Assembly (NCBI GenBank): GCA_025924495.1
Contig: JAICIG010000233.1
Span: 1-12,220, forward strand
Reading direction: 5' to 3'
Source of the DNA: Pirellulales bacterium
GTDB taxonomy: Bacteria; Planctomycetota; Planctomycetia; Pirellulales; JAICIG01
Length of the DNA: 12,220 bases
The position numbers and the translations under genes were made by a program. Below, in pieces: positions 5,878 through 12,220 of the stretch. Within the stretch, counting starts at the first letter, position 1. Each line of letters starts with the position of its first letter. The notes below the pieces were generated by a model that was not told the origin of the DNA, ran no database searches, and saw only the letters and a list, made by a program, of their open reading frames with translations.

Positions 5878-7380
5878 ATGCTAAACATCCTCGGCTCAAC
5901 GCGGAAATTGTGCGGCGGCATGAACCGTCGCGACTGGCTGCGCGTGGGCAGCTTAGGGCTGGCGGGGCTCGCGCTGCCAGACATTCTGCGCCTGCAAGAG
6001 TCGGCCGCGGCGGCAGAAGAGCCGCGTGCGCGCACGTTCGGCAAAGCCAAAAGCGTCATTCTGATTCATCTCTATGGCTCGCCTAGCCAACTTGAGACGG
6101 TCGACCCCAAACCGAACGCGCCGGAAGAAATTCGCGGCGAGCTGAAGCACATCCCCTCCAGTCTGCCGGGGCTCGATGTTTGCGAGCTGCTGCCGAACCT
6201 GGCGAAGGTAATGGATCGCTGCACCGTGTTGCGGTCGCTGACGCATCCGTATCCGTTGCATGGCGTCGCTTTCGCGCTGACGGGCGTGCCGGCGATCGAC
6301 GTAGCGATGGAACTGAACCCGCGAGATTCGCGGCTGTGGCCTTATTTCGGCTCGGTCGTCGATTACGTCGACGCGAAGAATCCGGCGCGGCAAGGACCAA
6401 AGACGGTTCCGGCCAATATCGCCCTGCCCTGGCAATTCAGCAGCCGACGCGTGGGCGAAGTGCCTCGATCTGGCCCCTACGCCGCGTTCCTGGGCGCCGA
6501 ATACAATCCGGTCTGGACCGATTTCATCGGCGAAGCAACCCGCTCGCACACCAAGACGCTGGCCGACAAGACGTACACGGATAACGATCCCTATATCGGC
6601 ATCAAGAGCGACAGCTACTTTGTTGTGCCTTCGGCCTCGGCGTTACGCGAGGGGATGACTCTCGACCGCCTCAATAGCCGCCGTTCGCTGGTCGAGCAAT
6701 TCGATCAAGCGCGAGCCCATCTGGCCGGTACGGCGAGCGGCAAGCAGATGGATCGCTACCGCGGCATGACCTACGATCTGCTCGGCTCGGACGCTTTGCG
6801 CCAAGCGCTCGACGTGCGGCTCGAGGCCGAGAACGTCAGGGCGCTTTACGGCGATACGCTGTTCGGCCAAGGCTGCCTGGCGGCACGGCGGTTGGTCGAA
6901 GCGGGCAGTCGCGTTGTAAGCGTATTTTGGGACGAGTACGGACTGGCCGGCAGCGGCTGGGACACGCATTGGGATCACTTCCCCCGGATGCGAAAGGAAC
7001 TTTGTCCGGGCCTCGACCAAGGCTGGTACGGCCTGATCACCGACCTCGATCAGCGCGGACTGCTCGACGATGTGGTGGTGGTCTGCACCAGCGAACACGG
7101 TCGCACGCCGCAACTGAGCAAAGCGCGCAATGGCGGACGCGATCATTGGTCGCGAGTTTATTCGTCGATCGTCGCCGGTGCGGGCGTGAAGCGAGGCAAC
7201 GTGGTGGGCGCTTCGGATAAGCACGGCGGCGACGTCGCCCACCGGCCGATCAGTCCCAAGGACCTGCTCGCCACCATGTATCACCTGCTCGGCATCGACC
7301 ATCAGACGATTGTTCATGATGCCCTGGGGCGGCCTTTGCCGCTGGTCGACGGACATGTGATCAACGAAATGCTCGTTTGA
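5878..7380 (+). CDS. DUF1501 protein, Tat-exported, alkaline phosphatase-like fold
   Basis: From the ATG at 5878 the protein has 500 residues, the usual family length. The N-terminus MLNILGSTRKLCGGMNRRDW matches the standard opening of planctomycete DUF1501 proteins, with a twin-arginine motif RRDWLR (17-22), a hydrophobic stretch and an Ala-rich cleavage region near 43-47. Conserved blocks include LYGSPSQLETVDPKP (65-79), the pattern LPNLAKVMDRCTVLRSLTHP, the GSGWDTHWDHFPRM block, SEHGRTPQ (405-412) with GGRDHW just after, and the terminal GRPLPLVDG. The family belongs to the alkaline phosphatase/sulfatase-like superfamily; its substrate is not established. It is often paired with DUF1549/DUF1553 proteins, but no such partner is within this window. 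A short-spaced ribosome site GGGAG lies at 5869-5873. The ATG at 5920, directly before the Tat motif, is a possible alternative start. Confidence 0.93.
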   Translation: MLNILGSTRKLCGGMNRRDWLRVGSLGLAGLALPDILRLQESAAAAEEPRARTFGKAKSVILIHLYGSPSQLETVDPKPNAPEEIRGELKHIPSSLPGLDVCELLPNLAKVMDRCTVLRSLTHPYPLHGVAFALTGVPAIDVAMELNPRDSRLWPYFGSVVDYVDAKNPARQGPKTVPANIALPWQFSSRRVGEVPRSGPYAAFLGAEYNPVWTDFIGEATRSHTKTLADKTYTDNDPYIGIKSDSYFVVPSASALREGMTLDRLNSRRSLVEQFDQARAHLAGTASGKQMDRYRGMTYDLLGSDALRQALDVRLEAENVRALYGDTLFGQGCLAARRLVEAGSRVVSVFWDEYGLAGSGWDTHWDHFPRMRKELCPGLDQGWYGLITDLDQRGLLDDVVVVCTSEHGRTPQLSKARNGGRDHWSRVYSSIVAGAGVKRGNVVGASDKHGGDVAHRPISPKDLLATMYHLLGIDHQTIVHDALGRPLPLVDGHVINEMLV

Positions 7381-7454
7381 TCAATTCGAGCGTGTACGGT
7401 CGGGGGCGCTCGCGGGAGAGAGCGGCGATGCCCCAGCGAGATCGGCGAAACGCG

Positions 7455-8351
7455 CTACACAGGCAAGCGGCTGCCGTTGCCAGGGCGATGAATATCGGCC
7501 ACCATCTGGCCCGACTTGAAGACCGAGACCACGCCCGTCGATTCCGAGACGCAGATGGCCGCGGCGCCCGTCGAGATGGTGATGGCGGCGGCTGCGGCGT
7601 GTCGAGTGCCCAAGCCTTTAGGCAGGTTGACCGCCTTTGCAGTGGAGAGCAATTGCGCTCCCGCGGTCATGACCACGCCATCGCCGCGGATGATGAAAGC
7701 GCCATCGATCGCGGCGAATTCCTTGATCGTCTCTTCCAGCCGCAGATCGAGGATGTTCCGTTCGCCTTCCGGGTAGCCATGGAACGGATTGAGCACCAGG
7801 TTGTGCGCGCGATCCATGACTCGCTCGGCGTCGCCCACGATTAAGATCGTGCCGATCGGCCGGCCCTCTCGTCCTTCGACCGCCAATTGTGTGGCAAGCG
7901 TGAGGGCCCGCTCGAAGACTTCAGGTTGCACATCGTCGCCGATGATCGACGAGTCGATCGGTCGATACAGTTCGGGCTCGGTTTCAAGATTCAAGATGAT
8001 CAGCGTGTCGATCACGTCGGAGCCGTCGAGGCCCGCCAGGCAGACGACGCTGTCTCCCCGCTCGAGCAGGCCTTTCGCCAATGAGACCAAAAGCGCCATC
8101 TTCACTTGCCCGGCTCGCGTCATCGGCACGTCGGGCACGGTGACCCAATTGCAAACCTGGCAGCCCGCAAAATGTGTGGGTCCTTCCTGCGAGCGCGTGA
8201 TCATGATCGTGCGAAAATCGACCGCTCGCAGCAAGTGCTGCAATTCTTCCTCGGCGGCCAATGCGTCGGCATAGATCAGCACGGCACGCGCACCGATCTC
8301 CCGGGCCATGGCGTGTGCATGGCGAACCGTACAGCGAGTGACGGCGTCCAT
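7455..8351 (-). CDS. DacZ/CdaZ-like diadenylate cyclase (DisA_N domain), altered RHR motif
   Basis: Probable cytoplasmic enzyme condensing two ATP to the second messenger c-di-AMP. The 298-residue protein has two parts: residues 1-130 resemble the C-terminal alpha/beta domain of pyruvate kinase (ARAVLIYADAL, FRTIMITR, and LAKGLLERGDSVVCLAGLDGSD read as separate blocks), and residues 140-285 are a DAC (DisA_N) domain. This order is that of the archaeal DacZ/CdaZ class rather than DisA or membrane CdaA. DAC features: GTILIVGD (167-174), the DGA motif (216-218), GTRH (248-251) and VSESTG (268-273). The usual RHR is RHA here, the third position being Ala252, so activity is likely but not certain. 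No membrane segment. The ATG at 8351 has AGGGA at 8362-8366, 10 nt away. It lies 148 bp after the pseudo-M48/lipase gene on the same strand and converges on the DUF1501 gene with no clear terminator between. Confidence 0.85.
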   Translation of the reverse strand: MDAVTRCTVRHAHAMAREIGARAVLIYADALAAEEELQHLLRAVDFRTIMITRSQEGPTHFAGCQVCNWVTVPDVPMTRAGQVKMALLVSLAKGLLERGDSVVCLAGLDGSDVIDTLIILNLETEPELYRPIDSSIIGDDVQPEVFERALTLATQLAVEGREGRPIGTILIVGDAERVMDRAHNLVLNPFHGYPEGERNILDLRLEETIKEFAAIDGAFIIRGDGVVMTAGAQLLSTAKAVNLPKGLGTRHAAAAAITISTGAAAICVSESTGVVSVFKSGQMVADIHRPGNGSRLPV

Positions 8352-8406
8352 GGTTTCTCGTTCCCTGTCACGTTAACGCCCCGCGGGCAGTAATCCCTGC
8401 TTGGGA

Positions 8407-8438
8407 ATACTATCTGCACAGGCGGCCTGCGGACAGAT
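8407..8438 (-). promoter_or_regulatory. imperfect palindrome with -10-like box upstream of the cyclase gene
   Basis: In the 148-bp gap before the cyclase gene, outer arms ATCTG (8412-8416) and CAGAT (8434-8438) enclose inner arms CAGGC and GCCTG (8419-8423, 8425-8429). On the minus strand TAGTAT (8407-8412, four of six to TATAAT) overlaps its edge, about 56 nt upstream of the ATG; no good -35 is present. It could be an operator overlapping a promoter, or chance in G+C-rich DNA. Confidence 0.22.
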
Positions 8439-8499
8439 GAGTTTTGCGGGCCGATGCCGCGGCGAGGCATTGATCTCGCGTCATGGCGGGACGCTGAAA

Positions 8500-10350
8500 T
8501 TAGCGCGTTTCCTCGGGTTCGCCGAGAACCCGGTCCAGGACCTCGTCGACCAGGTCGGGGTCGCTATTGAGCTGGACATGGTTGAGTCGCGTGATTTCGA
8601 AGTCGGCTGCATTGGGCAGATTGGCGCTCTCGACGGAGACAATTAAATCTCCGTCGGCAATCTCGACGGGCAGTCGCAGTCGTTCTACGAGCGAACCAAG
8701 CTGCACTTTGAGCCGGGGATGCTGGATGCGCTCAACCGCCTGTCGCGCCAGCAACCCACGGGTCACGTCGACAGCCGCCGCCAGGCCGAAACTTTCGAGC
8801 GCCTTGAACACCCGGCCGCAATAGATCTCGTAGCGCGGCGCCAAGGTCTCGTCGTAGCCCAAGTATCGCAAGAACAGGCTGTCGGGATGCAGGTCGTGCT
8901 TGACCTGCCGCGTCCCTTCGTTGATAGCGCGCTGGATGGCGTCAGGCAAGCCGAGCTTCAAGTCGCGGAAGAACGTGCCGGCGTCGACGACGAATTTCAA
9001 TTGCGTCAGACCGGTTCCGCCGTGGGGCGTTCCGAGGAAGATGGCGCGGTCGAAACGGCCTTGCCTCTTCTCGGCGTAAAAGCGAAAGGCGAGCCCGCCG
9101 GCGCTGTGGCAGATGAAGACGGCCTGCTCAGGCGCGGCGACGACTCGCTTCATTTCGCGCGCCAGCATCTCGCCAGCCGCCGACAAGCTGCCGTTGTTCG
9201 GATAGCGGAAGAATAAGACTCGCCGTGTCTTGGCTTCCGTGCGGTCATTCAGGCTACGGAAGAAATTCTCGAACGATGCTTCCTTGCCGGCAAACCCATG
9301 TACGAAGACCAGGCTGGCCTGTTGCTGGCCTTGTTGCGGCTCGGCCTTGGTTAGCTTGCCGCTGGCGACGTCGACGGCGAACAAGCCGAAGCTCGCTTCG
9401 TCGTCAGTGCGTCCGTCGCGTTCCAGCAGCAGTTGCTTCAATCGCTGCGCCAACTCGGGAGGCGAACGAAGATAATCTTCCAGTGGCTTCTCCGGCTGCC
9501 CTTCCTCCTCCGCGACCGGCTGAGGGGGTTGCAGATCGCGATCGGCGAGCCACATCGGCCAGCGCAGCCCGTCGAGTGCGGCATCGAGATCGAATTGGGC
9601 ATTGCGGCACAAGTGCAGAGCAAACATATCGGCTTCGTAGATTTCGTCGCGCAAATAAAGGAAGCGCAGGCAGGAGCCTTCGCGGACGAAACCGGTTTCC
9701 CAGGCGCGGCGCAACAGTCCCTCGTCGACCGGCAAAGGCCGGCCTGCCTTGGCGTCCTCTTCGAGCAGTGCGAGCTGATATCCGCGACGGCATTGTTCGA
9801 GGCCGATCCGCCCCAATTCGCCCGCTAGCAGCAGCGCCAAGGCAGCCGGACCGCGCTCGGCGTCAGACAGCAGCCCCTCGACGAGCGGGCGCGTCACATA
9901 AACGTAGCCGCCGCCTACGGTCATGGCGTCGAGTTCTTCGCTCTCCAGCACGGTTAACCGATACGTAAAGGGCGCCGGTTTGAGGTGCGGCGGCATAGCG
10001 GCCAGTAACTTTTCGAAGGCTTGAGCCGCGATGGGGGGCGTCGGCGCCGCGCGGTACTGGCGCAACAGTGCTTCGTGATTCCGTGTGGCCGCTTGGAACT
10101 CTTCCTGAGGGGAAATTACCGTGTGGCTGATCAGCCATGCCACGATGTTGCCGGAGAAATCGAGGCTGGCGGCATGACGCCCTGGCCTCGGACTTTTAAG
10201 CGCTAAGGCATCGAGGCGACTGCGCAAGTCGGGCTGGAGCGCGGCCAGCCCGGGCGACGACGCTTTATCATCAGCGGCGCGCCCGATCGCCACGGTGGCT
10301 GTCCAGATTGCCAGCACGGCGACAAAGATCGTCTTATTGCAACAGGGCAT
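8500..10350 (-). CDS. secreted fusion: zinc-site-lost M48 peptidase-like domain plus alpha/beta-hydrolase (lipase)
   Basis: 616 residues from the ATG at 10350, which has GAGGA at the right distance (AGGA at 10355-10358) and opens a signal peptide with cleavage near GRA-AD (residues 24-27). Residues 80-265 follow the M48 peptidase pattern: AMTVGGGYVYVTRPLVEGL (142-160) matches the NAFxxPGGxIxV block, but the HExxH position reads GELGR (177-181), and the later ExxxD position reads IYEAD (237-241, with E236 and E239 nearby). Both zinc histidines are therefore gone. A Pro/Glu-rich linker (272-292) leads to a hydrolase domain (about 345-605): oxyanion VFVHGF (348-353), nucleophile elbow CHSAGG (S416), FLGTPHGG (438-445), likely acid D566 or D568 and His591 in LNHVQL. 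It may bind through the first domain and cleave esters with the second; the substrate is unknown. Upstream in-frame codons to 10500 are not conserved-looking. Confidence 0.82.
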   Translation of the reverse strand: MPCCNKTIFVAVLAIWTATVAIGRAADDKASSPGLAALQPDLRSRLDALALKSPRPGRHAASLDFSGNIVAWLISHTVISPQEEFQAATRNHEALLRQYRAAPTPPIAAQAFEKLLAAMPPHLKPAPFTYRLTVLESEELDAMTVGGGYVYVTRPLVEGLLSDAERGPAALALLLAGELGRIGLEQCRRGYQLALLEEDAKAGRPLPVDEGLLRRAWETGFVREGSCLRFLYLRDEIYEADMFALHLCRNAQFDLDAALDGLRWPMWLADRDLQPPQPVAEEEGQPEKPLEDYLRSPPELAQRLKQLLLERDGRTDDEASFGLFAVDVASGKLTKAEPQQGQQQASLVFVHGFAGKEASFENFFRSLNDRTEAKTRRVLFFRYPNNGSLSAAGEMLAREMKRVVAAPEQAVFICHSAGGLAFRFYAEKRQGRFDRAIFLGTPHGGTGLTQLKFVVDAGTFFRDLKLGLPDAIQRAINEGTRQVKHDLHPDSLFLRYLGYDETLAPRYEIYCGRVFKALESFGLAAAVDVTRGLLARQAVERIQHPRLKVQLGSLVERLRLPVEIADGDLIVSVESANLPNAADFEITRLNHVQLNSDPDLVDEVLDRVLGEPEETR

Positions 10351-10478
10351 GTTTTCCTCGCTTGGCCAAAGCGTCACTATTTTTGTCAAAGGGAATTGGG
10401 CGCCAGTTCTGTGCAATCGCCGTGCCGAGAAATCACTGATGCCATGTGCGGCAGCAACCGATGGCGCTGCCCGCGGGT

Positions 10479-10484
10479 TACAAT
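10479..10484 (+). promoter_or_regulatory. -10-like box TACAAT upstream of the HELGH gene
   Basis: TACAAT (five of six to TATAAT), running into an AT-rich TATATAG in otherwise G+C-rich DNA, lies 90 nt before the ATG at 10574. No convincing -35 stands 16-18 nt upstream. It is the best candidate in the 223-bp divergent gap. Toward the opposite gene only an isolated TTGACA (10384-10389, minus strand) is seen, with no matching -10. Confidence 0.28.
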
Positions 10485-10573
10485 ATATAGGCTGGGCCAC
10501 GGGCCGGGCATGGATCGTCCCGCGAGCCGAGCAAGCGAAACTGGCGACTCTTCGCTATTTTGGTCCGGAGAAC

Positions 10574-11167
10574 ATGGCCAAAGGCATTTTTGTGCACCGC
10601 GTTTGGCAGCTGTTGTTGATGGCCTCAATGCTGGCTGGCTCTTGGCTGGGCATGATGGCTGTGCACGAATTGGGCCACGTACTCAATGCCTGGCTAAGCG
10701 GCGGCAGAGTTACCAAGGTCGACTTGGCGCTCATTGGATTTTCGCAGACCCATGTCTTGCCGAATCCTCATCCCCAATTCACTGCCTGGGGCGGCGCGCT
10801 GTGGAGCACGCTGTTGCCGCTCGCTTTGTGGGCAGTTACGTCGCGTTGCGCTAAGGCATATACCTTTCTCGCCGCGTTTTTTGCGGGCTTATGCCTGATT
10901 GCCAACGGCGTTTATCTGGCCGCCGGTTCCTTCATCGGCGCCGCGACGGATGCCGATGACGCCCACGAGCTTATGCGCCACGGCGCCTCGCGCTGGCAAC
11001 TTGTGGCTTTTGGCGTCGTCGCCGCGACCGTCGGGTTGCGCCTGTGGCACGGCCTCGGACCGTGCTTCGGCATTGGCAATCGTGGCGTTGTTGATCGCCG
11101 AGCAGCCATTGCGGCGATGTGCGCATTGATCTGCGTTTTCGCCCTGTTTCTATTCGCCCCTTACTAG
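10574..11167 (+). CDS. integral membrane HELGH metallopeptidase-like protein (M50-like)
   Basis: The chosen ATG gives 197 residues and has GGAG at 10567-10570, close before it; the frame stays open for about 93 codons upstream, but that part is not membrane-like or conserved-looking. The first helix (about 11-31) runs straight into MMAVHELGHVLNAWLSGGRV with the zinc motif HELGH at 31-35 inside or beside the membrane, as in site-2-type (M50) proteases. Further hydrophobic segments lie near 74-90, 94-120, 140-158 and 176-195. NPHPQFTAWGG (64-74) and an acidic DADDAHELMRHG patch (126-137) are likely family features; one of the acidic residues could be the third ligand, but a standard NPDG motif is absent. 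The substrate is unknown. It is divergent from the pseudo-M48/lipase gene and shares overlapping stop codons with the SGNH gene. Confidence 0.75.
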   Translation: MAKGIFVHRVWQLLLMASMLAGSWLGMMAVHELGHVLNAWLSGGRVTKVDLALIGFSQTHVLPNPHPQFTAWGGALWSTLLPLALWAVTSRCAKAYTFLAAFFAGLCLIANGVYLAAGSFIGAATDADDAHELMRHGASRWQLVAFGVVAATVGLRLWHGLGPCFGIGNRGVVDRRAAIAAMCALICVFALFLFAPY

Positions 11168-11868
11168 CGAACTGGCGATTCTGGCAGCACCGGTTGCAGA
11201 GTCTCTGCCCAGAGTTTGTAACCTTCGGCGTTCAGGTGCAATCCGTCCTCGCGGAATAGCTCCTTGCGCGGCAGGCCGTCAGGGCCGAGCATCGGCGTAA
11301 AGACGTCGACGTAGCGCAGTTGGTCGCCGTCAGAAGCGTATTGTTCGATCAAACGATTGGTTGCGCGGATGCGGTCGACGAGCGCCCAGCGCTTGATGCT
11401 CGGCTTGATGGAAAGGAACGCGAGGGGCGTTTCCGGCAGCGCCGGCCGCACCTTTTCGACGAATCGTTTGAAATCACCGGCCACTTGTGCGGGCGTTTTG
11501 CCGGCGGCGATATCGTTGTCGCCCGCATAGACCACGATCAGTTTCGGCCGGTAAGGAATCACAATCCGTTCCGCAAACTGCACGGAATCGGCCAACTGCG
11601 AGCCGCCGAAGCCACGGTTGATGGTCGCCACGCCGGGGAACGAGTCGCTCAGATTCCATAACCGGATGCTCGAACTGCCCACGAACAAAACGGCGCCCTC
11701 GGGCGGCGGCTGTTGGCGATCCCGCTTTTCAAAAGCCCTGATTTCTTTTTCCCACGGGCTGCTGTCGGGCGCGGCCGCATCTGAGGCGCCGCCGAGCAGT
11801 CCGACGAGTACGAGCAGCATTGGCGCCGCGCGTCTTGCGGCAAACGACAGATCAATGGCAGAGAACAT
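11164..11868 (-). CDS. SGNH/GDSL-type hydrolase, exported
   Basis: 234 residues from the ATG at 11868 (a TTG 6 nt further upstream is possible; neither has a clear ribosome site). An N-terminal signal sequence (hydrophobic core 17-27, cleavage near residues 30-33) points to export. The SGNH blocks are all present: block I LFVGSSSIRLW with Ser66 as nucleophile, block II RGFGGS (85-90), block III GDND (116-119) with Asn118, and block V DGLH (208-211) with Asp and His. SIKPSIKRW and LFREDGLHLNAEGYKLW are typical of a planctomycete branch of esterases or lipases related to platelet-activating-factor acetylhydrolase. Likely an ester hydrolase acting on carbohydrate or lipid esters outside the cytoplasm; substrate unknown. 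Its stop overlaps that of the HELGH gene in the 4-bp palindrome CTAG. Confidence 0.92.
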   Translation of the reverse strand: MFSAIDLSFAARRAAPMLLVLVGLLGGASDAAAPDSSPWEKEIRAFEKRDRQQPPPEGAVLFVGSSSIRLWNLSDSFPGVATINRGFGGSQLADSVQFAERIVIPYRPKLIVVYAGDNDIAAGKTPAQVAGDFKRFVEKVRPALPETPLAFLSIKPSIKRWALVDRIRATNRLIEQYASDGDQLRYVDVFTPMLGPDGLPRKELFREDGLHLNAEGYKLWAETLQPVLPESPVR

Positions 11869-11912
11869 GGGCAAGATTTCGCGGGCGAATGGAACTTCAA
11901 TGGTGCGGCGCT

Positions 11913-11940
11913 AGTTTAGCGAATCTGAATTGGCCTTCAA
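11913..11940 (-). promoter_or_regulatory. promoter candidate for the SGNH hydrolase gene
   Basis: On the minus strand TTGAAG (11935-11940, four of six) and TAAACT (11913-11918, four of six) stand 16 nt apart, with the -10 about 45 nt upstream of the ATG at 11868. The position and spacing are good, the boxes only fair. The stretch from 11941 to 12089, between this and the next gene, is AT-richer than its surroundings but holds no gene or terminator I can see. Confidence 0.38.
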
Positions 11941-12089
11941 ACAATGAGCCCCACCCGCCGTTCTTTGAATTCATGAATAAACCGGCAAGAATTCTCTCGA
12001 CGATGCCTTGGTTCCCAGAGCACGCACGAAAAGGCAACGCTGGCTCAAACTGACGGACGGGACGGGCGGCGAACGTTGGTCGTCGGAAA

Positions 12090-12220
12090 TTACTCTGTAG
12101 CGTCGTCGCCGGCGGCGCGGATCTCGACCTCCTCGCCATCGGGGCCGAGCAAATAGGCAATCGGGCCGGCGCCAGGAACCGGCGGCGTGAAAGGCCCGGG
12201 ATGCGAAGGGTGAAACCGCG
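12090..12220 (-). CDS. C-terminal fragment, probable VOC/glyoxalase-family protein
   Basis: A frame on the minus strand enters from the right edge and ends at TAA (12090-12092), giving the last 42 residues. The stretch VPGAGPIAYLLGPDGEEVEI resembles the final strands of VOC-superfamily proteins (lactoylglutathione lyase and relatives), where PIA-x-x-x-x-PDG is followed by a Glu, often a metal ligand. The acidic tail AAGDDATE is unremarkable. The start and active site lie outside the window, so a family call is the most that can be made. The frame and its sensible composition make it more likely coding than the competing frames, which read as Arg-rich strings. Confidence 0.5.
   Translation of the reverse strand, partial: RFHPSHPGPFTPPVPGAGPIAYLLGPDGEEVEIRAAGDDATE

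Noticed and set aside
7381..7454. Bidirectional terminator between the DUF1501 and cyclase genes
   Set aside because: Only a 5-bp CGCTC/GAGCG pairing is visible, with no T-run on either side.
10384..10389. Perfect TTGACA (minus strand) as promoter of the M48-like/lipase gene
   Set aside because: The hexamer 17 nt downstream is GCCAAG, not a -10 box, and the site is only about 34 nt from the start codon.
10351..10500. N-terminal extension of the M48-like/lipase protein by 50 residues
   Set aside because: It would bury the signal peptide that begins at 10350, where a strong GAGGA ribosome site is present.
1..12220. Mobile element, prophage or defence island
   Set aside because: No transposase, integrase, phage, toxin-antitoxin, restriction or CRISPR gene is seen, and gene composition is uniform; the helicase is an ordinary Rep/PcrA type rather than a defence-associated one.

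Overview
The window looks like chromosomal DNA of a planctomycete, probably of the Pirellulales type. The basis is high G+C, a Tat-exported DUF1501 protein, small secreted CxxCH proteins, an SGNH hydrolase of the lineage's usual type, and palindromic 36-bp tandem repeats between genes. This placement is inferred from gene content; there is no rRNA or marker gene here. I see no transposase, integrase, phage gene, tRNA or CRISPR array.

Layout from left to right. An aldose 1-epimerase on the + strand enters from outside the window (2-889). A minus-strand block follows, read from right to left: a Rep/PcrA-type helicase (5586-3613), a 36-bp repeat array, a CdsA phosphatidate cytidylyltransferase (3371-2370), a conserved 91-residue protein (2271-1996) and a secreted mono-heme CxxCH protein (1576-1202). 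That last gene has a good promoter candidate, a second 36-bp repeat array just after its stop codon, and a strong intrinsic terminator at 994-1027. Divergent from the helicase is a DUF1501 gene (5878-7380, +).

The right half holds a diadenylate cyclase-like protein with the DacZ/CdaZ domain order (8351-7455, -). Upstream of it on the same strand is a secreted two-domain protein (10350-8500, -), which joins an M48 peptidase-like domain that has lost its zinc site to an apparently intact alpha/beta-hydrolase (lipase) domain. Divergent from that is a small membrane protein with an intact HELGH motif (10574-11167, +). It ends tail-to-tail with an SGNH hydrolase (11868-11164, -), the two stop codons overlapping within CTAG. 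The 3' end of a probable VOC/glyoxalase-family gene leaves the window at the right edge.

The genes do not form one obvious pathway: sugar metabolism, DNA repair, phospholipid synthesis, nucleotide signalling and exported proteins are mixed, as is common in planctomycetes with few operons. The most unusual items are the pseudo-M48/lipase fusion next to an HELGH membrane protein, the cyclase with an altered RHR motif, and the two repeat arrays placed 1 and about 5 bp from stop codons. I see no clear new multi-gene defence or mobile system.
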